Of a stretch of DNA of 64,000 nucleotides, positions 1-9,282 are shown in pieces (within the stretch, counting starts at the first letter, position 1; the number at the start of each line of letters is the position of its first letter). A model generated the notes under the pieces. The model worked only from the letters and a program-made list of their open reading frames with translations, had not been told where the DNA came from and did not search any database. The position numbers were made by a program, and so were the translations under genes. Location of the stretch: contig CAWFEA010000011.1 of assembly GCA_963814745.1 (NCBI GenBank), forward strand, positions 161,179 to 225,178, written 5' to 3'. The DNA is from CAWBRT01 sp963814745. Its GTDB lineage: Bacteria > Acidobacteriota > Terriglobia > Terriglobales > Acidobacteriaceae.

Positions 1-1347
1 AGCTTCCGCAACGCCGAGGGCGAGAACTGCGCTTGATGATAACTCTCGGCGTAGTCGTACTCGCCGGACCATGCGGTGTCGATGCCGGTTTGGTTGGAAG
101 CGGCAATCACCTGGTAATCCCGCAGCACCGCCGAAGCGGGATCGATACGCGCGATGGTGAATGAGGGGTTGTTGCCATCGACCGGCGAGATCGAGGGAAT
201 GATCTTGATGGCAACGCTGTGGGCGAGCGCGGGGTTGCCTGCCGGCGGCCGCAAGAGGCGCATTTCGTCCATGTGGGAGTGAGCGAAAAGGCCGAGACGG
301 ATGACGTCGGCATACGCAATCAGCAGATCGGCCATGGTGTCCGAGGATAAGAACATTACCGGCTGCTCGCTTCCGCAGACATCCTTGAGCTTGGCCACCG
401 TGGAGAAAGGGTGAAACGCCCGGCGGGATGTGGCCCATGACCCAGACCCTTTGACCCGAACGCCGCGCCTCGGCCAGTTGTTTCCGCAACCACGCCATTT
501 CGACGGTGGCGGCAGCGGCGTCCGGCTGGTGCTTACAGGTCAGGTAGTCGGGGGACAAAAAAATATCGTTGAGGACGATGAGCCGGGTGCGGCGCATGGC
601 GGCCATCGGCACGCTGTAGTATCCGCCCTGGGCAAACGCCTGGCGCGCCTGCGGCTGCTGCGATGGCGGCAGACCTTCGGCGAAAATCGCGCCGCTCTGG
701 GCAAGAAAGTTGCTGGCGGCGTCGAGTAGGTAGTCGCCGCATGCGGTGTCGTTATTGCCGAGAGCGGCATACACCGGCACGCCGGGAAATGAGGCGCGCA
801 GCTCTGCCATCACAAAGCGCAGGGTCTTGAGGACAAAGAGTTGATAATCGCAGCGCACCGCGCCGGGGTCGCAGCGGGGGTCCCTCGTTTGCGCCGGGGT
901 GGGAAACAGCGTCTTGTAGCGGCAGAGAAAATTGTGAGCGAGCAGGTCGCCGCTCAACATGATGAACCTGGCATCGGACTGCCGCGACCGCATGGCCTCG
1001 AGGCTGGAGCGCAGCAAGGGGTAGGGAGTATCGACGCCGCGCGCATGACACGTCTGCTGCAGCTCGGCAAAGGCTTGCGCCTGATTGGGCGAAGGCGGAG
1101 CCGCAAGGATCGAATTCCACTGGCTCACGGGCGCGTCAACCAGTTGCTGCGCACGGGCCGGGTCGTGAAAGGGATCGAAGTGGATGTCGCTGACCAGGAG
1201 CGCGGGAAAGGTGCGGTCGGCCGCTTCCGCAGGGTGGCGCCGCGGCAGGTGGGTTTGGCCACGGCTGGCCAACGGGGTGGCGACGACCATCGAGAGCGCA
1301 AGCCAAAAGACAACTTGCAGCCGGGAGAGCTTGCCAATGGAGATCAA
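1..1347 (-). CDS. secreted metallophosphoesterase (calcineurin-like, sphingomyelinase type), partial and frameshifted
   Basis: Reading leftward from a TTG at 1347, which has AGGAAGG about 8 bases upstream, the frame encodes a hydrophobic N-terminus followed by the metal-binding blocks of the calcineurin-like phosphoesterase fold: SDIHFDPF (D-x-H), SGDLLAHN (GD), GNND and GHIPPG. The spacing and the IHFDPF form resemble acid-sphingomyelinase-like enzymes, so a secreted phosphodiesterase is likely. Near 405 one extra base in a short homopolymer shifts the frame; sensible sequence (VAKLKDVCGSEQPVMF, then AHSHMDEMRL with the last metal histidines) continues in the next frame. The gene runs off the left edge, so the C-terminus is not seen. 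The substrate cannot be told from sequence. Confidence 0.7.
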   Translation of the reverse strand, partial: MISIGKLSRLQVVFWLALSMVVATPLASRGQTHLPRRHPAEAADRTFPALLVSDIHFDPFHDPARAQQLVDAPVSQWNSILAAPPSPNQAQAFAELQQTCHARGVDTPYPLLRSSLEAMRSRQSDARFIMLSGDLLAHNFLCRYKTLFPTPAQTRDPRCDPGAVRCDYQLFVLKTLRFVMAELRASFPGVPVYAALGNNDTACGDYLLDAASNFLAQSGAIFAEGLPPSQQPQARQAFAQGGYYSVPMAAMRRTRLIVLNDIFLSPDYLTCKHQPDAAAATVEMAWLRKQLAEARRSGQRVWVMGHIPPGVSPFLHGGQAQGCLRKRAAGNVLILGHHGRSADCVCRRHPSRPFRSLPHGRNAPLAAAGRQPRARPQRCHQDHSLDLAGRWQQPLIHHRAYRSRFGGAAGLPGDCRFQPNRHRHRMVRRVRLRRELSSSAVLALGVAEA

Positions 1348-1465
1348 AGCTGCACCTTCCTGACCGGAGCTAACGCTGGTTTCATAAACCCATCTCCGGA
1401 TGATTCCGGGTTGCCGTCTATGCCTAATTGTTATACCATCGGCGGTCGCATCACAGGAGGCAACA

Positions 1466-1960
1466 ATGGTTCGGACTCATTTGCAAGCGGCGCTGGCGGC
1501 CCTGGTTCTGGTTTTGATCGCGGCGCCAGTCGCGTGGGCCAGCGGTGGATCAAGGGCGGCTGACGAAGCGGCGATCAAGCAACTGGTGGCGAATTTTAAC
1601 CAGTGCTGGAACGCCAAAGACGCGTCCAAATGCGCGGCGCTGTACACCGAAGACGGCGACTTCACCAGTGTTCGCGGCGATAGCGACCACGGCCGCGCGG
1701 CGGTGGAGAAGCATTATCAGAAGGTGTTCACTACATTCCTCAAGAACGCTCATCGCACGGACACGGTGCGGAGCGTCCGATTTCTGAGCCCGACGCTGGC
1801 CTCCGTGGATACGGACTTTGAACTGACGGGAGCCACTTCAGCCAACGCCACCGAGGCCGCCAAGGCGGTTCGCAAAGGGCTGCTCACCTGGATCGTCAAG
1901 CAACAAGGCGGTCAATGGCGCATCATGATCTTTCACGAATTAGATTACCCCGGCAAATAA
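1466..1960 (+). CDS. secreted SnoaL-like / DUF4440-type protein
   Basis: The ATG at 1466 is chosen over the in-frame ATG at 1400 because AGGAGG lies 5 bases upstream and because it places a clean signal peptide (about residues 1-26, ending VAWA-SGG) at the N-terminus. The mature part of about 135 residues has the SnoaL/NTF2-like pattern: helical start EAAIKQLVANFNQCWNAKD, then ALYTEDGDFTSVRG, and a C-terminal strand with QWRIMIFHE. Proteins of this SgcJ/EcaC-like group are small cone-shaped domains with varied or unknown ligands; a ketosteroid-isomerase-like fold is a family inference. Function in this organism is unknown. Confidence 0.75.
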   Translation: MVRTHLQAALAALVLVLIAAPVAWASGGSRAADEAAIKQLVANFNQCWNAKDASKCAALYTEDGDFTSVRGDSDHGRAAVEKHYQKVFTTFLKNAHRTDTVRSVRFLSPTLASVDTDFELTGATSANATEAAKAVRKGLLTWIVKQQGGQWRIMIFHELDYPGK

Positions 1961-2081
1961 CGCGAGCGCGTCAAGCCACCCCGGCAACGGCAAGTGCGGC
2001 CGCCGCCGGAGACCCCGGCGCCGCACTGTTCGACGGATTCCGTGGCAACATGGAATCGGAAATCTTATCTGGAGAAACAGA

Positions 2082-3196
2082 ATGTCGCGTGCAGATCGAG
2101 CCGCATTCAGATTCATCGCAATCGTTATCGCCATCATTACGGGCGCGGGGGCGGCAATGGCCCAACAAGCCCAATATCCCAGCCCGACCGAGCTACCGAA
2201 TCCGTATCGCCTGGTGGAAGGCTGGCCGACGCTTCCCAAGACGATGAACGGAGGCCATTGGGGAGAGGTAATTCGGGTGCATCTCGATCGCCAGGGAAAT
2301 ATATGGGTGTTGAATCGTTGCTTCAACACCGTGCCGCCCGGCCATGCGACCTGCATCGGCCGCGGCGAGGCGAACCCGCCGATTCTGGAATTCGATCGCT
2401 CGGGGAAGCTGCTGAAGAGCTTTGGCGCGGGGCTGTTCGCCTATGCGCACGGGTTCACCATCGACGGCGATGGCAACCTGTGGGCGAGCGACGTGAACGA
2501 TGAGGCGGTGGTGCTGGGCATGCCGGCCAAGAACGCGGACGGCGTCGTCATGGGTCAGGAGGTCCTGAAGCTGAGTCCGACTGGCAAGGTGCTGATGGTG
2601 CTCGGCAAGGAGGGCGTGGCTGGAAACGGACCGGATACGTTCGACCGGCCGACCGGGATTGCAGTGGCGCCCGATGGCTCAATTTTTGTGGCCGACGGCC
2701 ACTACGAAACGAAATACGGGACCGCACGGGTGGTGAAGTTCAGCAAGGACGGAAAATTTATTAAGACCTGGGGACGCTTGGGCAGCGCGCTGGCGACTTC
2801 GACGAGCCTCACGACATTTTTATTGGCGGCTCCCAGAATCGTGTGTACGTGGCCGACCGCAGAAACAAGCGCATCCAGGTTTTCGACCAGAACGGCAACT
2901 TCATCGCGGCGTGGAAGCAATTCGGCGAGCCGAGTTCGGTCTTTGTCGGCAAGGATGACACCATCTATGTGGGAGCGTCATCGGCCGATCCGAAAAACAA
3001 GCAAGGGGTGGTGAGAGGCATCGTGATCGGCAGCGCGAAAGACGGGTCGCTGAAGGCATTTATTCCCGATCCCTCCGACCTCGGCAAACAGATCTGGGGG
3101 ACCTCGGCTTCCGGCATTGCCGCCGATGACGAGGGCAATATCTACGCCGCCGACGTGGGCGCCCACAACCTGAGGAAGTACGTGAAGGTCAAGTAG
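2082..3196 (+). CDS. secreted NHL-repeat beta-propeller protein, one frameshift
   Basis: Starts at an ATG with GGAG 8 bases upstream and a signal peptide (about residues 1-28, ending AMAQQ). The rest is a series of NHL/SMP-30-type blades with the recurring pattern D..GNIWV, DGDGNLWASD, APDGSIFVADG, DEGNIYAAD. It resembles the peptidyl-alpha-hydroxyglycine-lyase-like NHL proteins common in Acidobacteriota. A single missing base near 2798 (after LGSA) breaks the frame; the product continues as DEPHDIF then NRVYVADRRNKRIQVFDQNG in the frame ending at 3196. Corrected length is about 371 residues. Blade proteins of this type bind ligands or metals extracellularly; no specific role can be assigned. 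Confidence 0.8.
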
Positions 3197-3280
3197 AGGC
3201 GGTTGAGACCCGATCATTTGCAGACGGCAAGAGCTATGCAATAGCATGCTGTCCCGGAAGTTCGCGAATATTTCTTGAGG

Positions 3281-3420
3281 TGTAATTCTGAACGAGCGCA
3301 GCGAGGGAAGAATCCCGGCGCGGCATGGGCCGAGGCGCCGGCGAAGGATTTTCATCAAATCTCAGAGCAATGCGAAGAAGCATAGTTCACAGGGACCCTT
3401 CGCTACGCTCAGGGTGACAT
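3281..3420. repeat. foldback intergenic repeat, copy 1
   Basis: Two imperfect inverted arms lie in the gap between the NHL gene and the next gene: ATTCTGAACGAGCGCAGCG at about 3284-3302 and CTTCGCTACGCTCAGGG at about 3398-3414. They are related to the arms of the element at 13988-14109. Such arms (GAGCGNAGCGAGG...) recur in many acidobacterial intergenic regions. Apart from this the 265-base gap shows nothing coding. Confidence 0.5.
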
Positions 3421-3461
3421 ACTCAGAGATGTTGTGTATCTCCGGGACAACACACTGGCGC

Positions 3462-4815
3462 TTACTTTGCGGTGGACTTTCGCGCCGGGGCCTTCGCCTC
3501 GGCGAGAGCATCCGGAGGAATCACCGGCGCACGTTGCGAGGCCAGCCCGGCAGACTCGCGATAGGAGCGCGCCAGTTCCATGTAGATGCCGAGGTCGCGG
3601 TCAAGCTCGGACTGGGTGCCGTCGAAGTAGAAATTACGGATCGGGATGCCGCCGAAGTCTTTGCTCAGCTTGGGGTAGACGGCTTCGCTGACGATGCCGT
3701 TCATGCAGGTGAAGGGGCTGATGTCGATGATGCCGTCGGCGCCGTGGCCGGCCAGGTAGCGGCCTTGCCCACCGAAAGCACCATTTCACCGAGAGCGCAC
3801 CGTTCGGCAGATAAGGCTGGGCGCACTCGAAAAGTTCATAAAGTCGGGCTCTTCGCAGCCGGCGAAATCCTGTTTGAAAGGCCCGATGATGGCGTGCTCG
3901 TCGCGTTCCTGCACATGCCGGCGGAGGTAGGCCATCAACATCTTTTTCGACCAGTACTCGCCCTCCAGCTTGAGCTTGCGGAACTGTTCGGAGTTGGTGT
4001 ACATGATCCACTCGGGAATATCGCTCAACCACGCCTGGGCCCCATAGGCCTCAAGCTTGCGGATCAGGTCCTCATTGCTGAAGGTGTTGAGCCGGCAAAA
4101 GATTTCTCCCACCACTCCGATCAGCGGCAGGCTGTCGTCGAAGCGCACCGCGACCTGGTGGAAGCGCTCGCGCGAACGCCGCATCACTTCGACAATGGCT
4201 TTCAGTTGGCAGCCGGCATCGGAGCAGCTCGTGCTCGATCGTCGAGCAGAGGTCGGCAACGCTCCCGTCATATACCTTGTCGCTCGATCCGGCGACGGTT
4301 TCGTACGGCCGGGTGCGGTGCAGAGCCTTGCGGAGCACACTGGCGGCAACCAGCGCGCGCCAGCCTCCGCGCATGAACGGGGTCGAGATTTCACCCAGGC
4401 CAGCGTAGGAATTTTTGCTGGTCGGGGAAAGGATCTCAACATCGCCGTAGCCATTCTGGCGCAGGATCTTCGAGAGCAACGGCGCATACTGGCCGAAGCG
4501 GCAGGGACCGTCGGCGGTGGGCATGAAGAACATGGTGCGCTTGGCGTCGAACCCGGGCTGCTCGATGACCCGCATGAAGTCGCCAACCGTTACCTTCGCC
4601 GGATAGCACTCGTCGCCATTGGTGTAGCGGCCGCCGAGTTCGCGGGTGCGCTCGTCCGACATAGGGGTGGGCACGGCGCCGACGCCGAGCCAGCGGAAGA
4701 CGGCGGCAAAGGCCTCGGCGCTGCCGTCCGCCATGGTGGGGATATAGACGGTTTTGCCGGCCAGCGGGTGAGCCGAGCCGATCTTGCGTTTTAGATGGCG
4801 GCAGCCTTGGGACAT
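3462..4815 (-). CDS. acyl-CoA dehydratase activase partner, HgdB/DUF2229-like C-terminal module, frameshifted
   Basis: Three open segments on the minus strand form one product of about 450 residues: AGKTVYIPTMADGSAEAF...GGRYTNGDECYPAKVTVGDFM (from 4815), then LIGVVGEIFCRLNTFSNEDLIRKLE, then DISPFTCMNGIVSEAVYPKL (ending 3462). These are hallmarks of the C-terminal part of large CoA-substrate-specific enzyme activases and of the 2-hydroxyacyl-CoA dehydratase fold, with cysteines (DECYP, GPCRFG, FTCMNG) that could hold an Fe-S cluster. Frameshifts fall near 4220 and 3800. The start ATG overlaps the end of the upstream activase by 25 bases. In many relatives both parts are one polypeptide of about 1,400-1,500 residues, so the split at 4791-4815 may itself be a frameshift (continuous sense reads AAI then KRKIGSAHPL). 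Confidence 0.7.
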
Positions 4816-7800
4816 CTGAGAAATCCTTTGGAATCGAGATAAGCCTCGCAGCGGGTAATGAAGCCGGCATCGTTGGCGTGTCCGTCGAATTGCAGCACCA
4901 GCGAGGGTTTACGGGCGGCGTCATCCAGGAACGACTTGATATAGCTGTCGGGACCGCACTTGAAGTTGGAGATGTAAACGACGTGCAGTTTGGGGAAGCG
5001 GCGGGTGATCTGGGCCGCGGCCAGGATTCGCCGTCCCGAGTTCCAGAACATGTTCGCATTCACGCCGCGAATGTCTTCCAACTCGACCGGCAGAAAATCC
5101 ATGGGCACGACGTTGACGCCGTAGAGCGAGCGCAACTTGCGCGGAATGTCGCAATTGATGCCGCGGTCGTAGAGGTTGTAGGCGCGCCCGACCAGCACCA
5201 GCGCGGGTTCATTCGTCTTCTGCAGCGTGGCCAGCGCCGCGGAGCCGAGTTGCTGGATGGCGCCGGTGAATGCCGTCTGGGCGGCGTAGGCCGCGGCTAC
5301 CGCGCGGTCGCTCGCAGCCCGGGAAATCTTCAGGCGTTCGCGGGCGAAATCGCCCAGCGCCTTTTCCACGTGCTTGTAGCCTAAGCGGAAGTGAATCGTC
5401 GGGCTCAGAACCCGGTCGCGCGCCGGCTCGAACTGCGGCACCGCGCGGAGCACAAAAGGCAGTGTCTGGTTCCACGGGCAGAGATGCGACTCGGGATAGA
5501 CGTTTTCCCAGTCGGCGGGAACGTCAGCGTTCAGGATGTTGGGCGCGAGCACATAATCGACGTTGCGGGAGAACAGCTCCTGCACGTGCCCGTGCGCAAC
5601 CTTGACCGGAAAGCAAGGCTGGGCGATGGCCAGCTCGTCGCCGAGGGCGCAGATATTCCTGTCGGTCGGCGGCGAGGGAACGACGTCGAACCCCAGCTTC
5701 TGAAAATAGGCGCACCAGAAGGGGAAGCGATCGTAGTAAAACATCGCCCGCGGCACGCCCACCACTGGCTGCTTGCCGGTCGCGGGGAGCAAAACTTCTT
5801 CCAGCAAGCGCTGGTGATGCTCGATGAGATCGGCGATCACCGGCTTGCGATCCGTCTTGACGCGCTTGCGATAACGGTCGCCGCACTTGTCTCCCCAGAA
5901 GCTGCGCTCGCCTTCGATCTTGAATTCCTTCATGTCGCAGTAGTTCGAGCAGGCGCGGCAGACAAAATCGTGGGTGGTGAAACCGACCCGGCTGAGGTCA
6001 TAGCCGCGGAACTTGGAGGCCGTCGCAGCGTCGAGCATGCGCTGGCGGGCGATCAGCGCCATGCCGATAGCGCCGATGACGCCGTTATGCGGAGGCACGA
6101 TGATGCGCTTCTGCAAAATCTGCGAGAAGGCGGCGGCAACGGCGTCGTTGTAAGCCGTCCCGCCCTGGAAGAAAATGGCGTTGCCGACCTTGCGGCCGCG
6201 CACCACGCGGTTGAGATAGTTGAGCGCGACCGAGTACGCCAGGCCGGCGCAGATATCGTCGATCGCCGCGCCCTTCAACATCAGCGAGGTGACATCGCGC
6301 TCCATGAAGACCGTGCAGCGCTCGCCCAGCCTGGCGGGATGCTTGGAGCTGAGCGCCAGGGTGGCGAACTCGTCCTTGATGCTGACCCCGAGCTTTTCCG
6401 CCTGCTCCTCCAGAAACGAGCCGGTGCCGGCGGCACAGGCTTCGTTCATGGTGAAATCAACCACCACGCCTTTTTCCAGGCGGATGAACTTGGAATCCTG
6501 TCCGCCGATCTCGAAGATGGTGTCCACCGGCTCCAGGCCGAGCTGACGGCAAACGTGCGCGGCGCCGGTCTTGTGAGCTGTAATCTCGTCGCTGACGGCG
6601 TCGGCCCCGACCAGTTCGCCGATCAGTTCGCGCCCGCTGCCGGTGGTGCCCACGCCGCGGATGTTGACGCGATCGCCGAGCTTCTCCTCGATTTCCTTCA
6701 GCCCGGCGGAGACGACCTCGATGGGACGGCCCTGGGTGCGCAGGTAAATCTCGTAGAACAATTTGCCATCGCTCGCGATGACCACGAGATTGGTGGAAAC
6801 CGAGCCGATGTCGATGCCGAGATAAGCGTCAACCCCGGCGCCCGGCTCGGGCAGAGGCAGATCCTGCACCTGGTGGCGCAGCAGCGTCACCTTTTCCATG
6901 GAAAGCGGATCGCTGAAGGCAAACTGGTGCTTGGCGTGGACGTGTTGCTGCAACTGCTGAATGCGCCGGAAAGAAAGCTTGCGCGCTTCCTCGGCTTCAA
7001 ACATGGCGGCGCCAATGGCGCTCATCCAGGCGTACAGTTCGGGGACGATGAACTGATCGCTTTCGAGGGCAAAGGCCTCGCGCAGGGCCTCGCGCACGCC
7101 CTGGTTGCAGGCCACGCCGCCGACGAACGCCACCGGGGCCGTCACCTCGCGGCTCTTGACGATCGCCGACTTGAAATTGCGCGCCACCGCATCGCACAAG
7201 CCGCGCAGAATCTGATCGGTGGTGTAGCCCTTTTGCTGGGCATGGATCATGTCCGACTTGGCGAAGACCGAGCAGCGGCCGGCGATGCGCGCGGCGCTAT
7301 TGGCCCGGCAGGCGGCGGCGCCGACTTCCTCAACCTGGTAGAGCAGGCGCGAGGCCTGCTGGTCGATAAACGATCCCGTGCCGGCGGCACAGTCGCCGCT
7401 CGAGGAGTAGTCGAGAATGCCAAGATACTTGCCCCGCGTGCTCGGCTCGAGGCGGACATACTTGGAAGTTTCGCCGCCCATTTCAAAGACCGTGCGCACG
7501 GATGGATAGATGGCCCCCACGCCCTTGGCCAGGGCGCGGAATTCGTTTTCGAAATAAATGCCGAGAATCTTGGCGATGAGCTGGCTTCCCGAACCGGTTA
7601 CGCGGATGCCCTCGACGTGCTGCTCGGGCAGATGCTCGTAGAGATCCTTCAGCAGGTCAAAGGTGGACTGGATCGGGCTGCCCTGGATGCGGCGATATTG
7701 CGATACCAGCAGCGGGCGCCCGGCCATGGTACTGTCATCGGGAAGCTGGTGAAAAAAAAAGTCACCGGATTGCCGCGGAATGCCCTCCAGCAGCGAACGG

Positions 7801-7883
7801 TCTTTCTTGCTGCCAATGGCGGCAAGCTTCAAGCTGACTGCGCCGATATCCAAACCAATGTTGATGCTCATGAAACGCGCCAC
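4791..7883 (-). CDS. two-domain BadF/BadG/BcrA/BcrD-type acyl-CoA dehydratase activase with DUF2229
   Basis: An intact 1,030-residue protein. It holds two tandem ASKHA-fold ATPase domains: the first begins NIGLDIGAVSLKLAAIG and contains SSGDCAAGTGSFIDQQ; the second, around residue 350, begins YLGIDIGSVSTNLVV and contains GGQDSKFIRL and NEACAAGTGSFLEEQ. The CAAGTGSF cysteines are those that ligate the bridging 4Fe-4S cluster in HgdC-type activators. A Cys-rich stretch FVCRACSNYCDM at about residue 640 and a DUF2229-like C-terminal third follow. Known relatives hydrolyse ATP to push an electron into a 2-hydroxyacyl-CoA dehydratase or benzoyl-CoA reductase; no such reductase subunits are nearby, so the target is unknown. 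Annotated here as a stand-alone activase with the partner downstream. Confidence 0.88.
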   Translation of the reverse strand: MARFMSINIGLDIGAVSLKLAAIGSKKDRSLLEGIPRQSGDFFFHQLPDDSTMAGRPLLVSQYRRIQGSPIQSTFDLLKDLYEHLPEQHVEGIRVTGSGSQLIAKILGIYFENEFRALAKGVGAIYPSVRTVFEMGGETSKYVRLEPSTRGKYLGILDYSSSGDCAAGTGSFIDQQASRLLYQVEEVGAAACRANSAARIAGRCSVFAKSDMIHAQQKGYTTDQILRGLCDAVARNFKSAIVKSREVTAPVAFVGGVACNQGVREALREAFALESDQFIVPELYAWMSAIGAAMFEAEEARKLSFRRIQQLQQHVHAKHQFAFSDPLSMEKVTLLRHQVQDLPLPEPGAGVDAYLGIDIGSVSTNLVVIASDGKLFYEIYLRTQGRPIEVVSAGLKEIEEKLGDRVNIRGVGTTGSGRELIGELVGADAVSDEITAHKTGAAHVCRQLGLEPVDTIFEIGGQDSKFIRLEKGVVVDFTMNEACAAGTGSFLEEQAEKLGVSIKDEFATLALSSKHPARLGERCTVFMERDVTSLMLKGAAIDDICAGLAYSVALNYLNRVVRGRKVGNAIFFQGGTAYNDAVAAAFSQILQKRIIVPPHNGVIGAIGMALIARQRMLDAATASKFRGYDLSRVGFTTHDFVCRACSNYCDMKEFKIEGERSFWGDKCGDRYRKRVKTDRKPVIADLIEHHQRLLEEVLLPATGKQPVVGVPRAMFYYDRFPFWCAYFQKLGFDVVPSPPTDRNICALGDELAIAQPCFPVKVAHGHVQELFSRNVDYVLAPNILNADVPADWENVYPESHLCPWNQTLPFVLRAVPQFEPARDRVLSPTIHFRLGYKHVEKALGDFARERLKISRAASDRAVAAAYAAQTAFTGAIQQLGSAALATLQKTNEPALVLVGRAYNLYDRGINCDIPRKLRSLYGVNVVPMDFLPVELEDIRGVNANMFWNSGRRILAAAQITRRFPKLHVVYISNFKCGPDSYIKSFLDDAARKPSLVLQFDGHANDAGFITRCEAYLDSKGFLRCPKAAAI

Positions 7884-8044
7884 TCACCCGTGTCCGGCGG
7901 CTGGGAAGGTCCTGCCATAGCCTCTGCCGAATCAGACTCCTTATAGCTCTGAACACGAGCTTACCATTCCGGGGAATAAGTTAGGAAGGAAAGGCAGCCA
8001 AAGGCGATTTCCGGAATCGGGTGGTTCAGGGCGGGCGGCGAAGT

Positions 8045-8260
8045 GAAACAAAAAAGGCCGGTATCCCGCAGGATATCGGCCGCTTTCACAAGAGGTAGAA
8101 TGTAAGGCCGATGTCCTCCCCCAAGAGCATCGGCCTGACGGCACAGTAGGTTCTCTGTGCAGACTGAAAATAGCGCCGGCTGCTTGCCCTTGCAAGTTAC
8201 GGGGGTAATCTCTCGGGCAGCACGGAAGATTGCGTAGGCGGAGCTGCGGGTCATTCTAAA
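8045..8260 (-). ncRNA. candidate structured RNA ending in an intrinsic terminator
   Basis: Read on the minus strand, this 614-base gap (7884-8497) holds a run of compact hairpins: CTTGC/GCAAG (8183-8196), GCACAG/CTGTGC (8141-8160), a perfect 9-bp stem AGGCCGATG/CATCGGCCT (8105-8136) with a purine-rich loop, and finally a terminator stem plus six Ts (8050-8081). There is no convincing reading frame. It could be a stand-alone small RNA or a leader of the activase gene that starts at 7883. I could not match it to a named family; 6S RNA was considered but the hairpins are side by side rather than a single rod. The remaining part of the gap (about 8260-8497) shows only AT-rich promoter-like sequence before the sigma-factor gene. 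Confidence 0.35.
8050..8081 (-). terminator. intrinsic terminator
   Basis: On the minus strand GGCCGATATCC and GGATACCGGCC form a stem of ten pairs with one mismatch, followed directly by TTTTTT. It closes the structured region at 8260-8080 and lies about 170 bases upstream of the activase start. Confidence 0.7.
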
Positions 8261-8497
8261 ACGGGGATCAACGGGCCTTCGTCAATTGACAGGACCGGCG
8301 GAGGCGGCAATGCCGCCCGGCGTAGCTGTTCGTTAGCTCGGGAATGAGAGGCGATTATCAATTAAATCAATAGCTTAAGGGTAATTGGTGGGACGGACTG
8401 CGCGCCGTCTCCGGAATGGCACTTTCCGGCCCGGCGGACTTTTATCCGATCAGGCATAATTGATTTAGAATATTCTGCTTCCGGACCCGGACCCTGG

Positions 8498-9274
8498 ATG
8501 GATTTAAGAGACAGCAAACGCCCCCCGGTCGAGTTCCTCAACGGAAACGACTCTGAAGAGATCCCGAAACTTCCGGACGCTGACGGTGTTCGATCGGATA
8601 TGGGCAGCGCAACGTTTGAGCGGGTGATGCCTGCGGGATTTGTCGGCGCCGGTCAGCAGGGCTCAGGGAATGCGGTTAGCGTCCAAGCGGGCGCGCCTGC
8701 CGCCGGCCTGGGCGATGCCGAGATCATGCTGCGGGTCAAGGGCGGGGATGATGCCGCCTTTAATTATCTGATCGAGAAGTACCGCCGCCCGATGATCAGT
8801 TTCATGTACCGCATGGTGCATAACTCGGCGATTGCCGAGGAGTTGGCGCAAGAGGTTTTCCTGCGCGTTTACCGTTCGCGGGAAGGTTATGCGGCCAGCG
8901 CGAAGTTTACAACCTGGCTTTACCGGATTGCGACTAATCTGGCGGTGAATCATGCCCGGGACAATAAGCACGAGCGTCCGGAGACCAAGGTTAGCCTGGA
9001 CGAAACCGACGAGGAAACCGGACTTTCCATCGACGTGGCGGACACCACGCTGAACGTCGAACAAACGATGCTTCGCCGTGAGCGGCTGGCGGCGATTCGC
9101 CGCCATGTGGAAGAACTGCCGGAACGACAACGCATGGCCGTGGTGATGCACAAGTATCAGAACATGGACTATCGCCAGATCGCCGGAGTACTGCAACTGA
9201 GCGAATCGGCGACCAAATCATTATTGTTCCGCGCTTACGAGACTTTGCGGGAAAAGCTGAAGGATTTTATCTAG
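8498..9274 (+). CDS. ECF-family RNA polymerase sigma factor
   Basis: A 258-residue sigma-70 family protein with the ECF layout. Region 2 spans about residues 75-150 (DDAAFNYLIEKYRRPM, AEELAQEVFLRVYRSR, FTTWLYRIATNLAVNH) and region 4 about residues 195-250 (LPERQRMAVVMHKYQ, YRQIAGVLQLSESATKS, RAYETLREKL). An N-terminal tail of about 70 residues precedes region 2, longer than usual for RpoE-like factors and low in complexity. It is followed after 8 bases by a zinc-finger anti-sigma candidate, the classic arrangement for a membrane-controlled stress sigma factor. The start was taken at the first ATG; an internal start near the ATG at 8600 cannot be excluded. Confidence 0.9.
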   Translation: MDLRDSKRPPVEFLNGNDSEEIPKLPDADGVRSDMGSATFERVMPAGFVGAGQQGSGNAVSVQAGAPAAGLGDAEIMLRVKGGDDAAFNYLIEKYRRPMISFMYRMVHNSAIAEELAQEVFLRVYRSREGYAASAKFTTWLYRIATNLAVNHARDNKHERPETKVSLDETDEETGLSIDVADTTLNVEQTMLRRERLAAIRRHVEELPERQRMAVVMHKYQNMDYRQIAGVLQLSESATKSLLFRAYETLREKLKDFI

Positions 9275-9282
9275 GGGCCGTT

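Noticed and set aside
5391..7946. 851-residue open frame on the plus strand
   Set aside because: Antisense to the intact activase gene, whose ATPase and Fe-S motifs are clear; the plus-strand translation is compositionally odd and matches no motif.
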